From NCBI GenBank assembly GCA_934481355.1, contig CAKSPH010000001.1, positions 62,001 to 126,000 on the forward strand: 64,000 nt of DNA, written 5' to 3'. Shown in pieces: positions 1-8,859 of the stretch. This DNA comes from an uncultured Oscillospiraceae bacterium (GTDB taxonomy: Bacteria > Bacillota > Clostridia > Oscillospirales > Ruminococcaceae). The translations under genes and the position numbers were made by a program. The first letter of the stretch is position 1; the number at the start of each line of letters is the position of its first letter. The notes beneath the pieces are model-generated. The model was not told the origin of the DNA. It worked only from the letters and a program-made list of their open reading frames with translations, and did no database searches.

Positions 1-234
1 CTGCTTCTCAAGGGTGAGGTGCTCGTCGCAGTACGCGATGACCTTTTCAAACTCAGCGCGCGCCTCCGCCGCATTGCCGAGGTTAGCGTGGAGCTCTCCG
101 AGCACGCAGCGGTACTGCATTGCGGTGTCCTCATCGCCGCTCTCCTGCTCTATCGCTGAGCTGAGCTTCTCAATTGCCTTGTCATAGCTGCCGAGATCGA
201 TGTACTTCAGGGCAGCTTCGAAATCCATATTCAT
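1..234 (-). CDS. TPR-like protein, C-terminus beyond the window edge
   Basis: The 78 visible codons read without a stop to the window edge. The start MNMDFEAALKYIDLGSYDKA has the A-x-x-Y-x-D-L-G-x-Y-x-x-A spacing of a tetratricopeptide repeat. A second helix pair follows (ELHANLGNAAEARAEFEKVI). TPR proteins are scaffolds for protein-protein contacts; no specific partner can be named. I chose the ATG at 234 because AAAGGTG lies just upstream; a second in-frame ATG at 228 is possible. A promoter TTGACA-N17-TACAAT at 289-317 reads into it. The family is fairly sure, the role unknown. Confidence 0.7.
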   Translation of the reverse strand, partial: MNMDFEAALKYIDLGSYDKAIEKLSSAIEQESGDEDTAMQYRCVLGELHANLGNAAEARAEFEKVIAYCDEHLTLEKQ

Positions 235-535
235 GTGATATTCACCTTTCGTATATAAAAATCTGCAATACTGCATATAGCTGAATATATTGTATCATAA
301 ATCTGCCGATTTGTCAAAACCTTTTTCTATTTTTCGTTATATGAGCGCAAAATACCGATATTTTTATAACATTCCATAAACTGCCCGCAGTATGCGACAG
401 GTATTTTATCCAGTATATGGTATTATATGAGTATGCCACCGACGGCAGAACCGCCCATTACCTCCGTGGATCCATGGAAAAGTGGACGGCGCCGTCTGCG
501 GCCTGTGTACAGTCAAAACTGGGGAGGTATAAAAT
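235..535. other. divergent intergenic region upstream of spoIIE
   Basis: Besides the minus-strand promoter it holds the upstream region of spoIIE: a TATTAT hexamer at 421-426 with no recognisable -35, and a 12-base palindrome GACGGCGCCGTC at about 484-495 in the probable leader. No credible gene is seen; the open frames here overlap one another on both strands and have no ribosome sites. Confidence 0.5.
289..317 (-). promoter_or_regulatory. sigma-A type promoter for the TPR gene
   Basis: On the minus strand TTGACA (312-317) and TACAAT (289-294) are separated by exactly 17 bases, 55 bases before the start codon. Confidence 0.75.
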
Positions 536-2785
536 ATGGCAGAAAAGGCGGTCGCCCTGCGGCAGAGGGCGGCCAGTGAAAAGACTTCGGGGTTTGCCGC
601 CGGAGCGATGTGGGCTGCGGGAGGGCTCCTTATGGAGCTCGGAGCCGGAACGGGCGCCGCCGGCTCCCCGGCGCTGGCGGCGGGAGTGCCTGCGGGCGCC
701 GGAATATGGATATACGCGGGAGGCATAGCCGGGGCGCTCCTGCACGGGATACCCGGGTGCTTCGCCGGGGTGGGAGGGCTGGCGATAGTCCTCGCCGGGA
801 GATTTATCCCGAAAGTCCGGCGGCTGTGGGCACGGTGCGTTATTCAGGGACTTCTGGCGGCTGCGGCGGCGTTCTTCCCCGCCTGCGCAGAGTACCGCCA
901 GCCATCGGAGCTGTTAATGGGACTGATCTCGGCAGTCACCGCCGGGGTTTTCGCAGTGTGCGTGCTGATTTTATACGAAAGGATCTCCGTGCGCGGCTTC
1001 GACCCGGCGGACAGCGGCGACTGCGCCCTGGCTGCGGCTGCGGCGGCGGTTGCGTTCATGACCCTCGGCAGACTGGACTACCCCGCCTGCAACATCGGCA
1101 GAATGCTCGCGGGATTCCTGATACTCGCCGCCACCGACCGCATGGGTGCCGCGGGCGGAGCCGTCCTCGGCATACCCGCAGTATTCGGGCTGTGCGTTTC
1201 CGGCGGGACTGACATGGCGGGAGCCGGGGCGGTCTGCGCGGCGGCGCTGCTGAGCGTCTGCCTCGGCAGATTCGGAAAGATAACCCGCGCTGTGGGATTT
1301 CTGTTCTTCGGGTGCGCGCTTATCCTCGCGGGAGGGATAATCGGCGGTTCATGGCGGATTTTCGCTGAACTTGCCGCCGCAGGAGCCGCATACGCGCTTA
1401 TCCCGCTCGACCGGCTCTACAAACGGGAATCGGACGAGCAGGAGGGCTCCGCCGGGCAGATACTCCGTGAGCGCCTGTGTTTCGCGGCGGGAGCCGTTTC
1501 CGGCGTGAACTCCGGGCTGGAGGCCGCCGCCGACACGCTGGAGCGCCGCTACTCCGTCACCCTGCCGGAGGTTGCAGACAAGGCCGCCGACAAAGCCTGC
1601 CGTAACTGCCCGAATAATATGGTCTGCTGGGGTCAGAAATACGAGCTTTTCCACGCGGAATTCAACCGCCTGGTGAAGCAGCTCCGCTGCGGCGGGGAGC
1701 TCTCGGAGCAGTCCATGTCACCGCCCGCCTCCGCTGAGTGCATAAACCGCCCAGCCGTGGTCTCCGGGGTGCGACGCGCCTACGAGCAGTACCTTTCCGC
1801 TTCCGGCGGTCAGCAGCATATCCGGGAGCTGCGCCGTATCTACGCCTCGCAGCTCTCCACGGTGTCCGAGATACTCTCCGACATGGGCGGAGCCGCCGGA
1901 AAGATACGCCCCGGGAGCCGAACTGCGGAGCGCCGCGCCGAAAAGGTCCTCGCGGAATGCGGACTTAACAGACCTGCGGCGTTCGTCAGCTTCACCCGGG
2001 GCGGCAGGCTTCGGCTGGAGGCATACGGCACCGGGGAACTCACCGTTGACCGGGACTACCTCGGGGAGCTGCTGATACGCGCCCTCGGCAGGGAGCTCGA
2101 CCTCCCGGAGATAAGCGGAAGCGGGCGCGTCCGCGTGACCGCCTCTGAGCGGGCGCTGATGTCCGCGCAGACCGGGGCGTTCCAGCTCAACCGGGGCAAG
2201 AACCGCGTCTGCGGCGACTGCTTCGAGAGCTTTACGGACCCCTCGGGGGCGCTGTACGTTATCCTCTCGGACGGAATGGGCAGCGGCAGCCGGGCGCGGA
2301 TAGACTCCACCCTGGCGTGCAGCATGGCGGCGCGGCTGATAAAGAGCGGGATATCCCTAAGCGCGGCGCTGGAAACGGTGAACACGGCGCTGATGGTGAA
2401 ATCCTCGGACGAGAGCTTCGCGACCCTGGACATCTGCCGCATAGACCTCAATTCCGGGGAGTGCGCGATATACAAGGCGGGAGCCGCGCTGAGCTACATA
2501 AAGTGCTCTGATAAATTACTCAGGGCTTCCCTGTCGTCGCCGCCGGTGGGCTCCGGGGGGAGGGTGACGGTGCCGGCGCAGAAATTCCACGTTTCCGCCG
2601 GGGATATGATAGTCATGACCACCGATGGCGCAGTGCTTGACGACTTGTGGCTCTCCCGGGAGCTTTCAAGGGAGGACAGGGGCTCCCCCGGGGAGCTCGC
2701 CGAGCGCATAGCCCGCGCCGCAAGGAGCGCCGAAAACGGAAGGGAGGACGATATTACTATAATTGTGGTCGAGATAGGAAGGTGA
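536..2785 (+). CDS. spoIIE: stage II sporulation protein E (PP2C-type phosphatase)
   Basis: SpoIIE is the membrane-bound serine phosphatase that dephosphorylates SpoIIAA, activating sigma-F in the forespore, and binds FtsZ at the polar septum. The 749 residues show the family layout. About 290 N-terminal residues are rich in Gly/Ala/Leu membrane segments. A central region carries a cysteine group (CRNCPNNMVC). The C-terminal PP2C domain has SDGMGSGS (metal Asp near 579), TTDGAVLDD (Asp 697) and REDDITIIV (Asp 738/739). The length is slightly below the roughly 830 of Bacillus. ATG 536 follows GGGGAGG. It stands alone; an inverted-repeat element starts 6 bases after its stop. It is the main evidence that the organism sporulates. 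Confidence 0.95.
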   Translation: MAEKAVALRQRAASEKTSGFAAGAMWAAGGLLMELGAGTGAAGSPALAAGVPAGAGIWIYAGGIAGALLHGIPGCFAGVGGLAIVLAGRFIPKVRRLWARCVIQGLLAAAAAFFPACAEYRQPSELLMGLISAVTAGVFAVCVLILYERISVRGFDPADSGDCALAAAAAAVAFMTLGRLDYPACNIGRMLAGFLILAATDRMGAAGGAVLGIPAVFGLCVSGGTDMAGAGAVCAAALLSVCLGRFGKITRAVGFLFFGCALILAGGIIGGSWRIFAELAAAGAAYALIPLDRLYKRESDEQEGSAGQILRERLCFAAGAVSGVNSGLEAAADTLERRYSVTLPEVADKAADKACRNCPNNMVCWGQKYELFHAEFNRLVKQLRCGGELSEQSMSPPASAECINRPAVVSGVRRAYEQYLSASGGQQHIRELRRIYASQLSTVSEILSDMGGAAGKIRPGSRTAERRAEKVLAECGLNRPAAFVSFTRGGRLRLEAYGTGELTVDRDYLGELLIRALGRELDLPEISGSGRVRVTASERALMSAQTGAFQLNRGKNRVCGDCFESFTDPSGALYVILSDGMGSGSRARIDSTLACSMAARLIKSGISLSAALETVNTALMVKSSDESFATLDICRIDLNSGECAIYKAGAALSYIKCSDKLLRASLSSPPVGSGGRVTVPAQKFHVSAGDMIVMTTDGAVLDDLWLSRELSREDRGSPGELAERIARAARSAENGREDDITIIVVEIGR

Positions 2786-2790
2786 AATTC

Positions 2791-2925
2791 AATTCGGAAT
2801 TCGGAATTCATAATTCGGAATGTCGGGGGTTCGCTTCGCGAACGATTATAATAACCGATACAATCGGATAACCGCCGCGACAGCGGCTCCGATGATTCCG
2901 AATTCATAATTCCGAATTCCGAATT
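2791..2925. repeat. 135-bp inverted-repeat element with 31-bp EcoRI-like arms
   Basis: Two 31-base arms (2791-2821 and 2895-2925), made of repeated AATTCGGAATTC units, are near-perfect reverse complements. They enclose a small hairpin (GTTCGC/GCGAAC near 2830-2842). The unit begins 6 bases after the spoIIE stop, so transcripts would end in a long hairpin. It is probably a miniature transposable or palindromic repeat; no protein is encoded. The remaining sequence to 3057 shows no gene. Confidence 0.7.
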
Positions 2926-3057
2926 ATTTTTGCTGGATTTTTCCCTTTCTTTACACGCCTGTGTTTAATCGTTTACATAAAGTTGAAAAGTAATATGCAA
3001 CGTGCACAAATTAGCCTGCTTAAAAATAGCTAAAAACATGAAAACTCCACAAAACTA

Positions 3058-3086
3058 TTGAAAAAAATCAGACATTGTGGTACAAT
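3058..3086 (+). promoter_or_regulatory. sigma-A type promoter of the glg operon
   Basis: TTGAAA (3058-3063) and TACAAT (3081-3086) with 17-base spacing. Transcription should begin near 3093, leaving an 80-base leader before glgB. Confidence 0.75.
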
Positions 3087-3101
3087 GAGTACAAGGAACA
3101 G

Positions 3102-3122
3102 AATGCCCGTACAGGCATTTTT
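3102..3122 (+). terminator. terminator-like hairpin in the glgB leader
   Basis: AATGCC (3102-3107) pairs with GGCATT (3114-3119) around a six-base loop, followed by a T run. It begins about ten bases after the predicted transcript start, so it could attenuate the operon. The stem is short, so this is tentative. Confidence 0.35.
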
Positions 3123-3174
3123 GTATACTTTTTAGGCGACCTAATGAGAAATCAGACAAGGAGGTCTTGAATAA

Positions 3175-5388
3175 ATGGCTATAATCGTACCGGAAAAGTA
3201 CACGGTCCCGCTGTATCTTTTCCATCAGGGCGAGAATTCCCACGCGTACGAGTTCTTCGGCTCCCACCGCGATTCGCAGGACGGAAAGTCCGGCGCAGTG
3301 TTCAGGGTATGGGCTCCGAATGCGCGCACAGTCAGCGTTGTCGGCGACTTCAACCACTGGGACAGGGGCCGCCACCCGATGAACAAGATAAGCGACGGCG
3401 GTATCTGGGAGCTGTTCGTCCCCGGGATAAAGCAGTACGACAACTACAAGTACAGCATCGAAAGCCCGGACGGCCTTATCAAGCTCAAGGCCGACCCTTA
3501 CGGCTGCCACATGGAGCTCCGCCCGAACACCGCTTCGAAATTCTACGAGCTGGAGGGCTTCCGCTGGACCGACCAGAAATACACAGAAGAGCTCCACGCA
3601 AAGAATATCTACGACAGCGCCGCGAATATATATGAGGTGAACGCAGGCTCATGGCGCAAGGACGGCGAGGACTTCCTGAGCTACCGCCAGCTTGCCGAAA
3701 AGCTCATTCCCTACGTTAAGGAGATGGGCTACACCCACATCGAGCTCATGCCCATCGGCGAGTATCCTTACGATGGAAGCTGGGGCTACCAGCAGATAGG
3801 ATACTTCGCGCCGACTTCCCGCTTCGGCACTCCGCACGACTTCATGGAGTTCGTGGACAGGTGCCACGCCGCCGGGATAGGCGTCATAGTGGACTGGGTA
3901 CCCGCCCACTTCCCCAAGGACGCCGCAGGTCTGTACGAGTTCGACGGCACAAGCTGCTACGAGTACTCCGACCCGCTGAAGCGCGAGCACAAGAACTGGG
4001 GCACCCACATCTTCGACTGGGGCAAGCCTGAGGTGCAGAGCTTCCTCGTTTCCAACGCCAACTACTGGATAGAGAAATACCACATCGACGGTCTGCGCGT
4101 GGACGCTGTCGCTTCCATGCTCTACCTCGACTACGACCGCAAGGACGGCGAGTGGCGCCCAAACGTCTACGGAGGTCATGAGAACCTCGAGGCTGTGGCG
4201 TTCCTCCAGAAGCTCAACGCAGCGCTCTTCCGCGAGCACCCCAACATAATGATGATCGCCGAGGAATCCACCGCATGGCCCATGGTAACAAAGCCCGCGG
4301 ACATCGGGGGTCTTGGCTTCAACTTCAAGTGGAACATGGGCTGGATGAACGATATGCTCCGCTATATGTCCATGGATCCACTCTCGCGCCCGTATAACCA
4401 CAATCTGGTAACGTTCTCGTTCTACTACGCGTTCTCCGAGAACTACATTCTCCCGATATCGCACGACGAGGTGGTCTACGGAAAGTGCTCCATGCTGGAC
4501 AAGATGGGCGGTCCGAGGGAATTCCGCTTCAACTCCATGCGCACGTTCCTCGGCTATATGACCGCTCACCCCGGCAAGAAGCTGATGTTCATGGGGCAGG
4601 AATTCGCCCAGTACAAGGAGTGGAACTTCCAGACCCAGCTCGACTGGGAGGTTCTCGAGTTCGAGCCGCACAGAAAGCTGCACGAATATGTAAAGGATCT
4701 CAACAAGTTCTACGCCGAAAACGCTCCCCTGTGGGAATGCGACACGAGCTGGGAGGGCTTCCACTGGATATCCAGCGAGGACAACGCGAACTCCGTCATA
4801 GCTTTCCGCCGCATAGCCCGCAATAAGGACGAGCTCATCTGCGTGTGCAACTTCCAGCCGGTAAGGCATGAGATATACGAAATAGGCGTTCCCTACTATG
4901 CGGACTATGAAGAGGTGTTCAGCTCCGACGATGTGAAATACGGCGGCACCGGAATCACAAACGGCACACTCACCGCAAAGGAAGAGCCCATGCACGGCGA
5001 GCAGTTCAGGATATCCATCGACCTGCCGCCCATGGCCGCGCTGTTCTTCAGAATAAAGAACAGGCGGACTCCGCCGGGTCAGCTCCCGGAGGAAGCTGTT
5101 TCCGTGCCGCTTCAGCCCGCTGAAACGGAAAAGTCCGCGGAAACGCCTGAGGTTACTGAAACCGCCGCGCCCAGGGCTGAGGAAGCCACAGGGGCTCCCG
5201 AAAAACCTGTTGCCAGCGGCGCCAGTAATGCCACGGAAAAGCCCCCGGAAAAACCGGAAGCAAAGGCAGAAGCACCGGAAAAACCGACAGCAGGAACTCC
5301 GGTGAAGGCAGAAGCCAAATCCGCCGTAAACGGCGATAAATCTAAGGAAATCACGGCTCACAAGGTCGGGACAGGAGGAAATATATGA
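3175..5388 (+). CDS. glgB: 1,4-alpha-glucan (glycogen) branching enzyme with a disordered tail
   Basis: GlgB transfers a cut alpha-1,4 chain to an alpha-1,6 position during glycogen synthesis in the cytosol. A CBM48 module ([17 protein letters not shown]) precedes the GH13 barrel. Catalytic residues are visible: nucleophile Asp 310 in GLRVDAV, acid/base Glu 363 in AEEST, and Asp 431 in SHDEV. The enzyme core ends near residue 630. About 100 further residues are almost only Pro, Glu, Ala, Lys and Thr, an unusual disordered extension. ATG follows GGAGG. The stop overlaps the glgC start (ATGA), so the genes are translationally coupled. Confidence 0.96.
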   Translation: MAIIVPEKYTVPLYLFHQGENSHAYEFFGSHRDSQDGKSGAVFRVWAPNARTVSVVGDFNHWDRGRHPMNKISDGGIWELFVPGIKQYDNYKYSIESPDGLIKLKADPYGCHMELRPNTASKFYELEGFRWTDQKYTEELHAKNIYDSAANIYEVNAGSWRKDGEDFLSYRQLAEKLIPYVKEMGYTHIELMPIGEYPYDGSWGYQQIGYFAPTSRFGTPHDFMEFVDRCHAAGIGVIVDWVPAHFPKDAAGLYEFDGTSCYEYSDPLKREHKNWGTHIFDWGKPEVQSFLVSNANYWIEKYHIDGLRVDAVASMLYLDYDRKDGEWRPNVYGGHENLEAVAFLQKLNAALFREHPNIMMIAEESTAWPMVTKPADIGGLGFNFKWNMGWMNDMLRYMSMDPLSRPYNHNLVTFSFYYAFSENYILPISHDEVVYGKCSMLDKMGGPREFRFNSMRTFLGYMTAHPGKKLMFMGQEFAQYKEWNFQTQLDWEVLEFEPHRKLHEYVKDLNKFYAENAPLWECDTSWEGFHWISSEDNANSVIAFRRIARNKDELICVCNFQPVRHEIYEIGVPYYADYEEVFSSDDVKYGGTGITNGTLTAKEEPMHGEQFRISIDLPPMAALFFRIKNRRTPPGQLPEEAVSVPLQPAETEKSAETPEVTETAAPRAEEATGAPEKPVASGASNATEKPPEKPEAKAEAPEKPTAGTPVKAEAKSAVNGDKSKEITAHKVGTGGNI

Positions 5389-6590
5389 ATCACATTAAAA
5401 AAGAGTGCGTTGCCATGCTGCTTGCAGGCGGACAGGGCAGCCGTCTTTACGCACTGACTCAGGATATGGCAAAGCCCGCAGTTCCCTACGGCGGTAAGTA
5501 CAGGATAATCGACTTCCCGCTCTCCAACTGCGTTAATTCAGGTATAGACACGGTGGGCGTGCTCACACAGTATCAGCCGCTCGTCCTCAACGAGTACATA
5601 GGCAACGGTCAGCCCTGGGGTCTTGACCGTGCGCACGGCGGCGTTCACGTCCTGCCCCCTTACGAAACTGCGGCAGGCAAGGCGTGGTACTCCGGCACGG
5701 CTAACGCCATCTATCAGAACATCGGCTTCATCGACCGCTACGACCCTGAGTATGTGGTTATCCTGTCCGGCGACCATATCTACAAGATGGACTATTCCAA
5801 GATGGTGGACTTCCACAAGCAGCACGAGGCTGACGCTACCATCGCGGTTCTCGAAGTTCCGTGGGAGGAGGCTCCCCGCTTCGGCATAATGAGCGCCAAC
5901 CCCGACGGCACCATCTACGAGTTCGCAGAGAAGCCCAAGGAGCCCAAGTCCAATCTCGCTTCCATGGGTATCTATGTATTCACATGGTCAAAGCTCCGCA
6001 AGTACCTCATCGACAACGAAAACGACGAGGGCGCTACCAAGGACTTCGGCAAGAACATCATCCCGGCAATGCTCGACAACAAGGAGAAGATGGTGGCTTA
6101 CCACTTCGACGGCTACTGGAAGGACGTCGGAACTATCGACTCCCTGTGGGAAGCAAACATGGACGTGCTCGACCCCAAGGTCCCGCTCGACCTGCTTGAC
6201 GACAGCTGGAAGATATACTCCAGGAACCCCGTAATGCCTCCGCACTACGCAGGTCCCAACAGCCAGATACAGAACTCCATGGTGGCAGAGGGCTGCGAGA
6301 TATACGGTATGGTGGATTTCGCGGTGCTGTTCGCAGGAGTTGTCATTGAAGAGGGCGCTATCGTCCGCGACAGTATCATCATGCCGAACACCATCATCAA
6401 GAAGGGCGCGGTAATTGAGTACTCCATCGTCGGCGAGAACTGCGTCATCGGCGAGGGCGCACATATCGGAGAACGTCCTGAGCTTATCGAGGACAAGTCC
6501 CAGTGGGGCGTTGCAGTAATCGGTCACAACGTGAATGTTTCCGACAAGGCTGTGGCACCTCCTAAGGCTATGATCTCCAAAGATATATAA
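5385..6590 (+). CDS. glgC: glucose-1-phosphate adenylyltransferase, catalytic subunit
   Basis: It makes ADP-glucose from ATP and glucose-1-phosphate, the committed step of bacterial glycogen synthesis. The N-terminal nucleotidyltransferase signature ([14 protein letters not shown]), the glucose-phosphate region ([10 protein letters not shown]), FAEKPKEP and a C-terminal left-handed beta-helix (repeated I-x-x-G-A-x-I) are all present. Its 401 residues are slightly shorter than the enterobacterial enzyme, as usual in Firmicutes. ATG 5385 has GGAGG upstream and overlaps glgB by four bases. It is followed after 17 bases by glgD, its probable partner in a heteromeric enzyme. Confidence 0.96.
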   Translation: MNHIKKECVAMLLAGGQGSRLYALTQDMAKPAVPYGGKYRIIDFPLSNCVNSGIDTVGVLTQYQPLVLNEYIGNGQPWGLDRAHGGVHVLPPYETAAGKAWYSGTANAIYQNIGFIDRYDPEYVVILSGDHIYKMDYSKMVDFHKQHEADATIAVLEVPWEEAPRFGIMSANPDGTIYEFAEKPKEPKSNLASMGIYVFTWSKLRKYLIDNENDEGATKDFGKNIIPAMLDNKEKMVAYHFDGYWKDVGTIDSLWEANMDVLDPKVPLDLLDDSWKIYSRNPVMPPHYAGPNSQIQNSMVAEGCEIYGMVDFAVLFAGVVIEEGAIVRDSIIMPNTIIKKGAVIEYSIVGENCVIGEGAHIGERPELIEDKSQWGVAVIGHNVNVSDKAVAPPKAMISKDI

Positions 6591-6607
6591 GAAAGGATGT
6601 TTTTGAT

Positions 6608-7732
6608 ATGGCAAGTATGGGTAATGTTTTAGGACTTATTTTTGCTAATATGCACGAAGAGAACCTCCCCGAGATGACCAAGGCAAGAGCCATGGCGAGC
6701 GTTCCTTTCGGCGCAAGATACCGCCTTGTGGATTTCCCGCTCTCCAGCATGGTAAATTCCGGGATAACACAGGTTGGCATAATCACTCAGGCTAAGTACT
6801 ACTCCCTGATGGATCACCTGGGAATGGGCAGCGAGTGGGATCTCGCAAGAAAAACCGGCGGTCTGCACATTCTCCCCCCCTACGGCAGAAGCGACAACGG
6901 CGTTTACAGGGGCCGCCTTGAGGCTCTCGCAGGGGCTGCTGAGTTCATTCACGAATCCGGCGCGGAGTACGTTATCATGTCCGACAGCAACGTTGTTGCG
7001 AACATTGATTTCAGACCGATAATCGAGTTCCACGAGAAGAAGGGCGCAGACATCACCTGCGTTTACGGCACCGGCGTTTACGACGCTGAGCGCACTTCCA
7101 GGTTCACCGTGCTCGGCGTTGACGAGAACGACGTGGTTTACGACGTGCTGACCAGACCCTCCATCAGCGGCGAGGTAAAGCCCGCTCTGAACATCTACGT
7201 CACAAAGCGCCAGTTCCTCGAGAACGTGATCCGCGAGTCCGAGTGCCGCAGCCTGTACAGCTTTGAGACGGATATCCTCCAGCACAAGCTGCACGACTTC
7301 AAGGTATACGGCTACAAGTATGACGGTTACTTCGAGATAATCGACAGCATGAAGACCTTCTACAAGGCAAACAAGGACATGATGAACCGCGACATCTGCC
7401 ACAAGGTATTCTCCATGAGCAAGCCCATCTACACCAAGGTAAGGGACGTTGCTCCGGCGAAGTATGGCATTGACGCGAACGTCAAGGATTCCCTCATAGC
7501 CGACGGCTGCATCATTGAGGGCACCGTTGAGAACTCCGTGCTGTTCCGCGGCGTAAAGGTCGGCAAGGGCGCTGTCATCAAGAACAGCATCGTGCTCCAG
7601 GGCACTGTAATCGAGGAAAAGGCGGCTCTTATCAACGGTATCACCGACAAGGACGTTACGCTCACCAAGAACCGCACCATCACCGGCTCCAACGATTACC
7701 CCGTTTTCATCACCAAGGGAGCGACGGTTTAA
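6608..7732 (+). CDS. glgD: GlgD, non-catalytic partner of glucose-1-phosphate adenylyltransferase
   Basis: This is a GlgC paralogue of 374 residues. It keeps the fold (VPFGARYRLVDFPLSSMVNSGI, SDSNVVANIDF, C-terminal beta-helix) but the Gly-rich nucleotide loop of GlgC is replaced by GLIFANMHEENLPEMT. This is the known difference of GlgD, which in Bacillus stimulates GlgC rather than catalysing. It has a GAAAGGATG ribosome site 17 bases after glgC and is the last gene of the operon, closed by a strong terminator. No glycogen synthase or phosphorylase lies in the window. Confidence 0.93.
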   Translation: MASMGNVLGLIFANMHEENLPEMTKARAMASVPFGARYRLVDFPLSSMVNSGITQVGIITQAKYYSLMDHLGMGSEWDLARKTGGLHILPPYGRSDNGVYRGRLEALAGAAEFIHESGAEYVIMSDSNVVANIDFRPIIEFHEKKGADITCVYGTGVYDAERTSRFTVLGVDENDVVYDVLTRPSISGEVKPALNIYVTKRQFLENVIRESECRSLYSFETDILQHKLHDFKVYGYKYDGYFEIIDSMKTFYKANKDMMNRDICHKVFSMSKPIYTKVRDVAPAKYGIDANVKDSLIADGCIIEGTVENSVLFRGVKVGKGAVIKNSIVLQGTVIEEKAALINGITDKDVTLTKNRTITGSNDYPVFITKGATV

Positions 7733-7765
7733 TCCGGAATCAAGGCGTCACACTGATAAAAAAAC

Positions 7766-7793
7766 GAAACGCTGCGAGAAATCGCAGCGTTTC
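7766..7793 (+). terminator. terminator of the glgBCD operon
   Basis: A 12-base perfect stem (GAAACGCTGCGA / TCGCAGCGTTTC) closed by a GAAA tetraloop, followed by a weak T-rich tract, 34 bases after glgD. Confidence 0.85.
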
Positions 7794-7799
7794 TTGTTA

Positions 7800-7997
7800 T
7801 TCGCGATAAACTCCCCGTTCCCACCCTCGCCCGGCAGCCTGACGATATGGTAGTAAAAATGCGGTGTGACAGTGCGTTTGTAACGTTGCTGGGCATACGC
7901 TGTTCAAGTGAGGTATGCGCCCGGACATACCCATACAAGCTGCGGCTCATTCTCAACCGCTGAGATCTCGTCCACCGCCGCCGGACTACCGTCTTTG
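7800..7997 (-). pseudogene. possible decayed reading frame downstream of the DIP1984 gene
   Basis: On the minus strand, in the frame one base from the neighbouring gene, the translation looks coding (DKDGSPAAVDEISAVENEP, a single TGA after about 32 codons, then TVTPHFYYHIVRLPGEGGNG) and runs into the glg terminator. It has no start or ribosome site. It could be the tail of a lost gene or chance. Function unknown. Confidence 0.2.
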
Positions 7998-8450
7998 TCA
8001 CAGCAGCTCTGTCGTCCAGTTGAGCTCCTGTATCTTCTCGTCCAGCTCGCGCAGCTCCCTTGAGAGTCCGTCCACCTGCTTCTGGAGCTCCTTTACGTCA
8101 ACCGTGCTGTGCACGGCTATCTCCGCGCGGGAGTAGCGCTCCACCTTGCTGCTGGCACAGTCGAGGAACCCGCGCAGCATTGCTATGCGCTTTTTCAGGC
8201 AGTCGCGCCTTGCTATCATCATGGTCATGGAAACTCCGTCTGTTTCCACTTTGCTGTTGGTCATGTTTATGCGGTAAATAAGCGTTTCAAGGCGGCCGAT
8301 AAGTCCGTCCGTCTCCGCGAGGAGCTCCTGCGGGTCCTCTGCGGGAGAGTCGCCCTCCTGTACCTTCGCGTTGTTCGCAAGCCTTTCAGAAAGCTCCGAC
8401 AGCCTGCGCTGTATATCCGCGCGCTCAGATAATGCGGAAGCAAGCTTCAT
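7998..8450 (-). CDS. DIP1984 family protein
   Basis: This 150-residue, highly charged, probably all-helical protein has the features of the DIP1984 family (once annotated septicolysin): start MKLASALSERADIQRRLSEL, the NAKVQEGDSPAEDP segment, RINMTNS, YSRAEIAVHSTVDV and the C-terminal ELNWTTEL. Its biochemical role is not established. Long heptad-like stretches suggest a coiled coil. ATG 8450 follows AGGAGGG, and a good promoter lies at 8484-8512. It is monocistronic; the repeat element R1 lies 42 bases upstream of its promoter. Confidence 0.85.
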   Translation of the reverse strand: MKLASALSERADIQRRLSELSERLANNAKVQEGDSPAEDPQELLAETDGLIGRLETLIYRINMTNSKVETDGVSMTMMIARRDCLKKRIAMLRGFLDCASSKVERYSRAEIAVHSTVDVKELQKQVDGLSRELRELDEKIQELNWTTELL

Positions 8451-8483
8451 TGCGTATCCCTCCTGTTATTATTTGGTGGGAAT

Positions 8484-8512
8484 ATTATAACACACCCATC
8501 TCCAAAAGTCAA
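8484..8512 (-). promoter_or_regulatory. sigma-A type promoter of the DIP1984 gene
   Basis: TTGACT (8507-8512) and TATAAT (8484-8489) on the minus strand with 17-base spacing. Confidence 0.8.
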
Positions 8513-8553
8513 GCCTGAGCACGCAACTGCTCCAGAAACGGTGAATTTATTGT

Positions 8554-8641
8554 AGGTCACCTCTAAAAACCTCCTTCACGATACATCTGATATAAGTCAT
8601 ATACGAAATCTGCTCGTGTCCCGGTTTTCAGAGGTTACCTT
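8554..8641 (+). repeat. element R1, short type B inverted-repeat element
   Basis: 88 bases bounded by AGGTCACCTCTAAAAACC and the near complement GGTTTTCAGAGGTTACCTT. The interior (ATCTGATATAAGTCAT, ACGAAATCTGCTCGTGTCCC) matches the right part of R6, and its left ten bases match R6's left end, so R1 is an internally deleted copy of type B. It abuts the shared terminator at 8643. Confidence 0.85.
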
Positions 8642-8642
8642 A

Positions 8643-8686
8643 AGAAAAAATCCCCCTGCTCATGAATGAACCGGGGGATTTTCTTA
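8643..8686. terminator. terminator between elements R1 and R2
   Basis: AAAATCCCCC (8647-8656) pairs with GGGGGATTTT (8673-8682), with A/T runs on both sides so it works in either direction. It most likely ends the fucO transcript, which must first cross element R2. It is tightly sandwiched between two repeat elements. Confidence 0.8.
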
Positions 8687-8847
8687 TGGTCACCTCTAAA
8701 AACCGGTTTGAAAAGGGAAAATGTGTAGAGTGCGCCGAATGCGATGAAAACCTCCTCGTAAGGCTGTATGCCTTACGAGGAGGTTTTCTGAAGCAGTCGG
8801 TGTGCTATACACATTTTCACTCAAACAAGGTTTTTAGAGGCGACCTT
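8687..8847 (+). repeat. element R2, type A inverted-repeat element
   Basis: About 161 bases with ends GGTCACCTCTAAAAACC and GGTTTTTAGAGGCGACCT. The core contains an 18-base perfect hairpin (8747-8764 with 8770-8787). The outer thirds match R3 (inverted) and R4 (same orientation), including the block reading GTGTGCTATACACATTTTCA. It begins 13 bases downstream of the fucO stop, inside its 3' untranslated region. Confidence 0.85.
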
Positions 8848-8859
8848 ATGTAACCAAGA

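Noticed and set aside
380..430. Spo0A-box and promoter for spoIIE
   Set aside because: TGTCGCA (complement of 393-399) differs from the consensus box and no -35 is visible at the right distance; too weak to list as a site.
3129..3142. Degenerate end of the R-element family in the glgB leader
   Set aside because: TTTTTAGGCGACCT lacks two bases of the conserved end and has no partner; chance similarity cannot be excluded.
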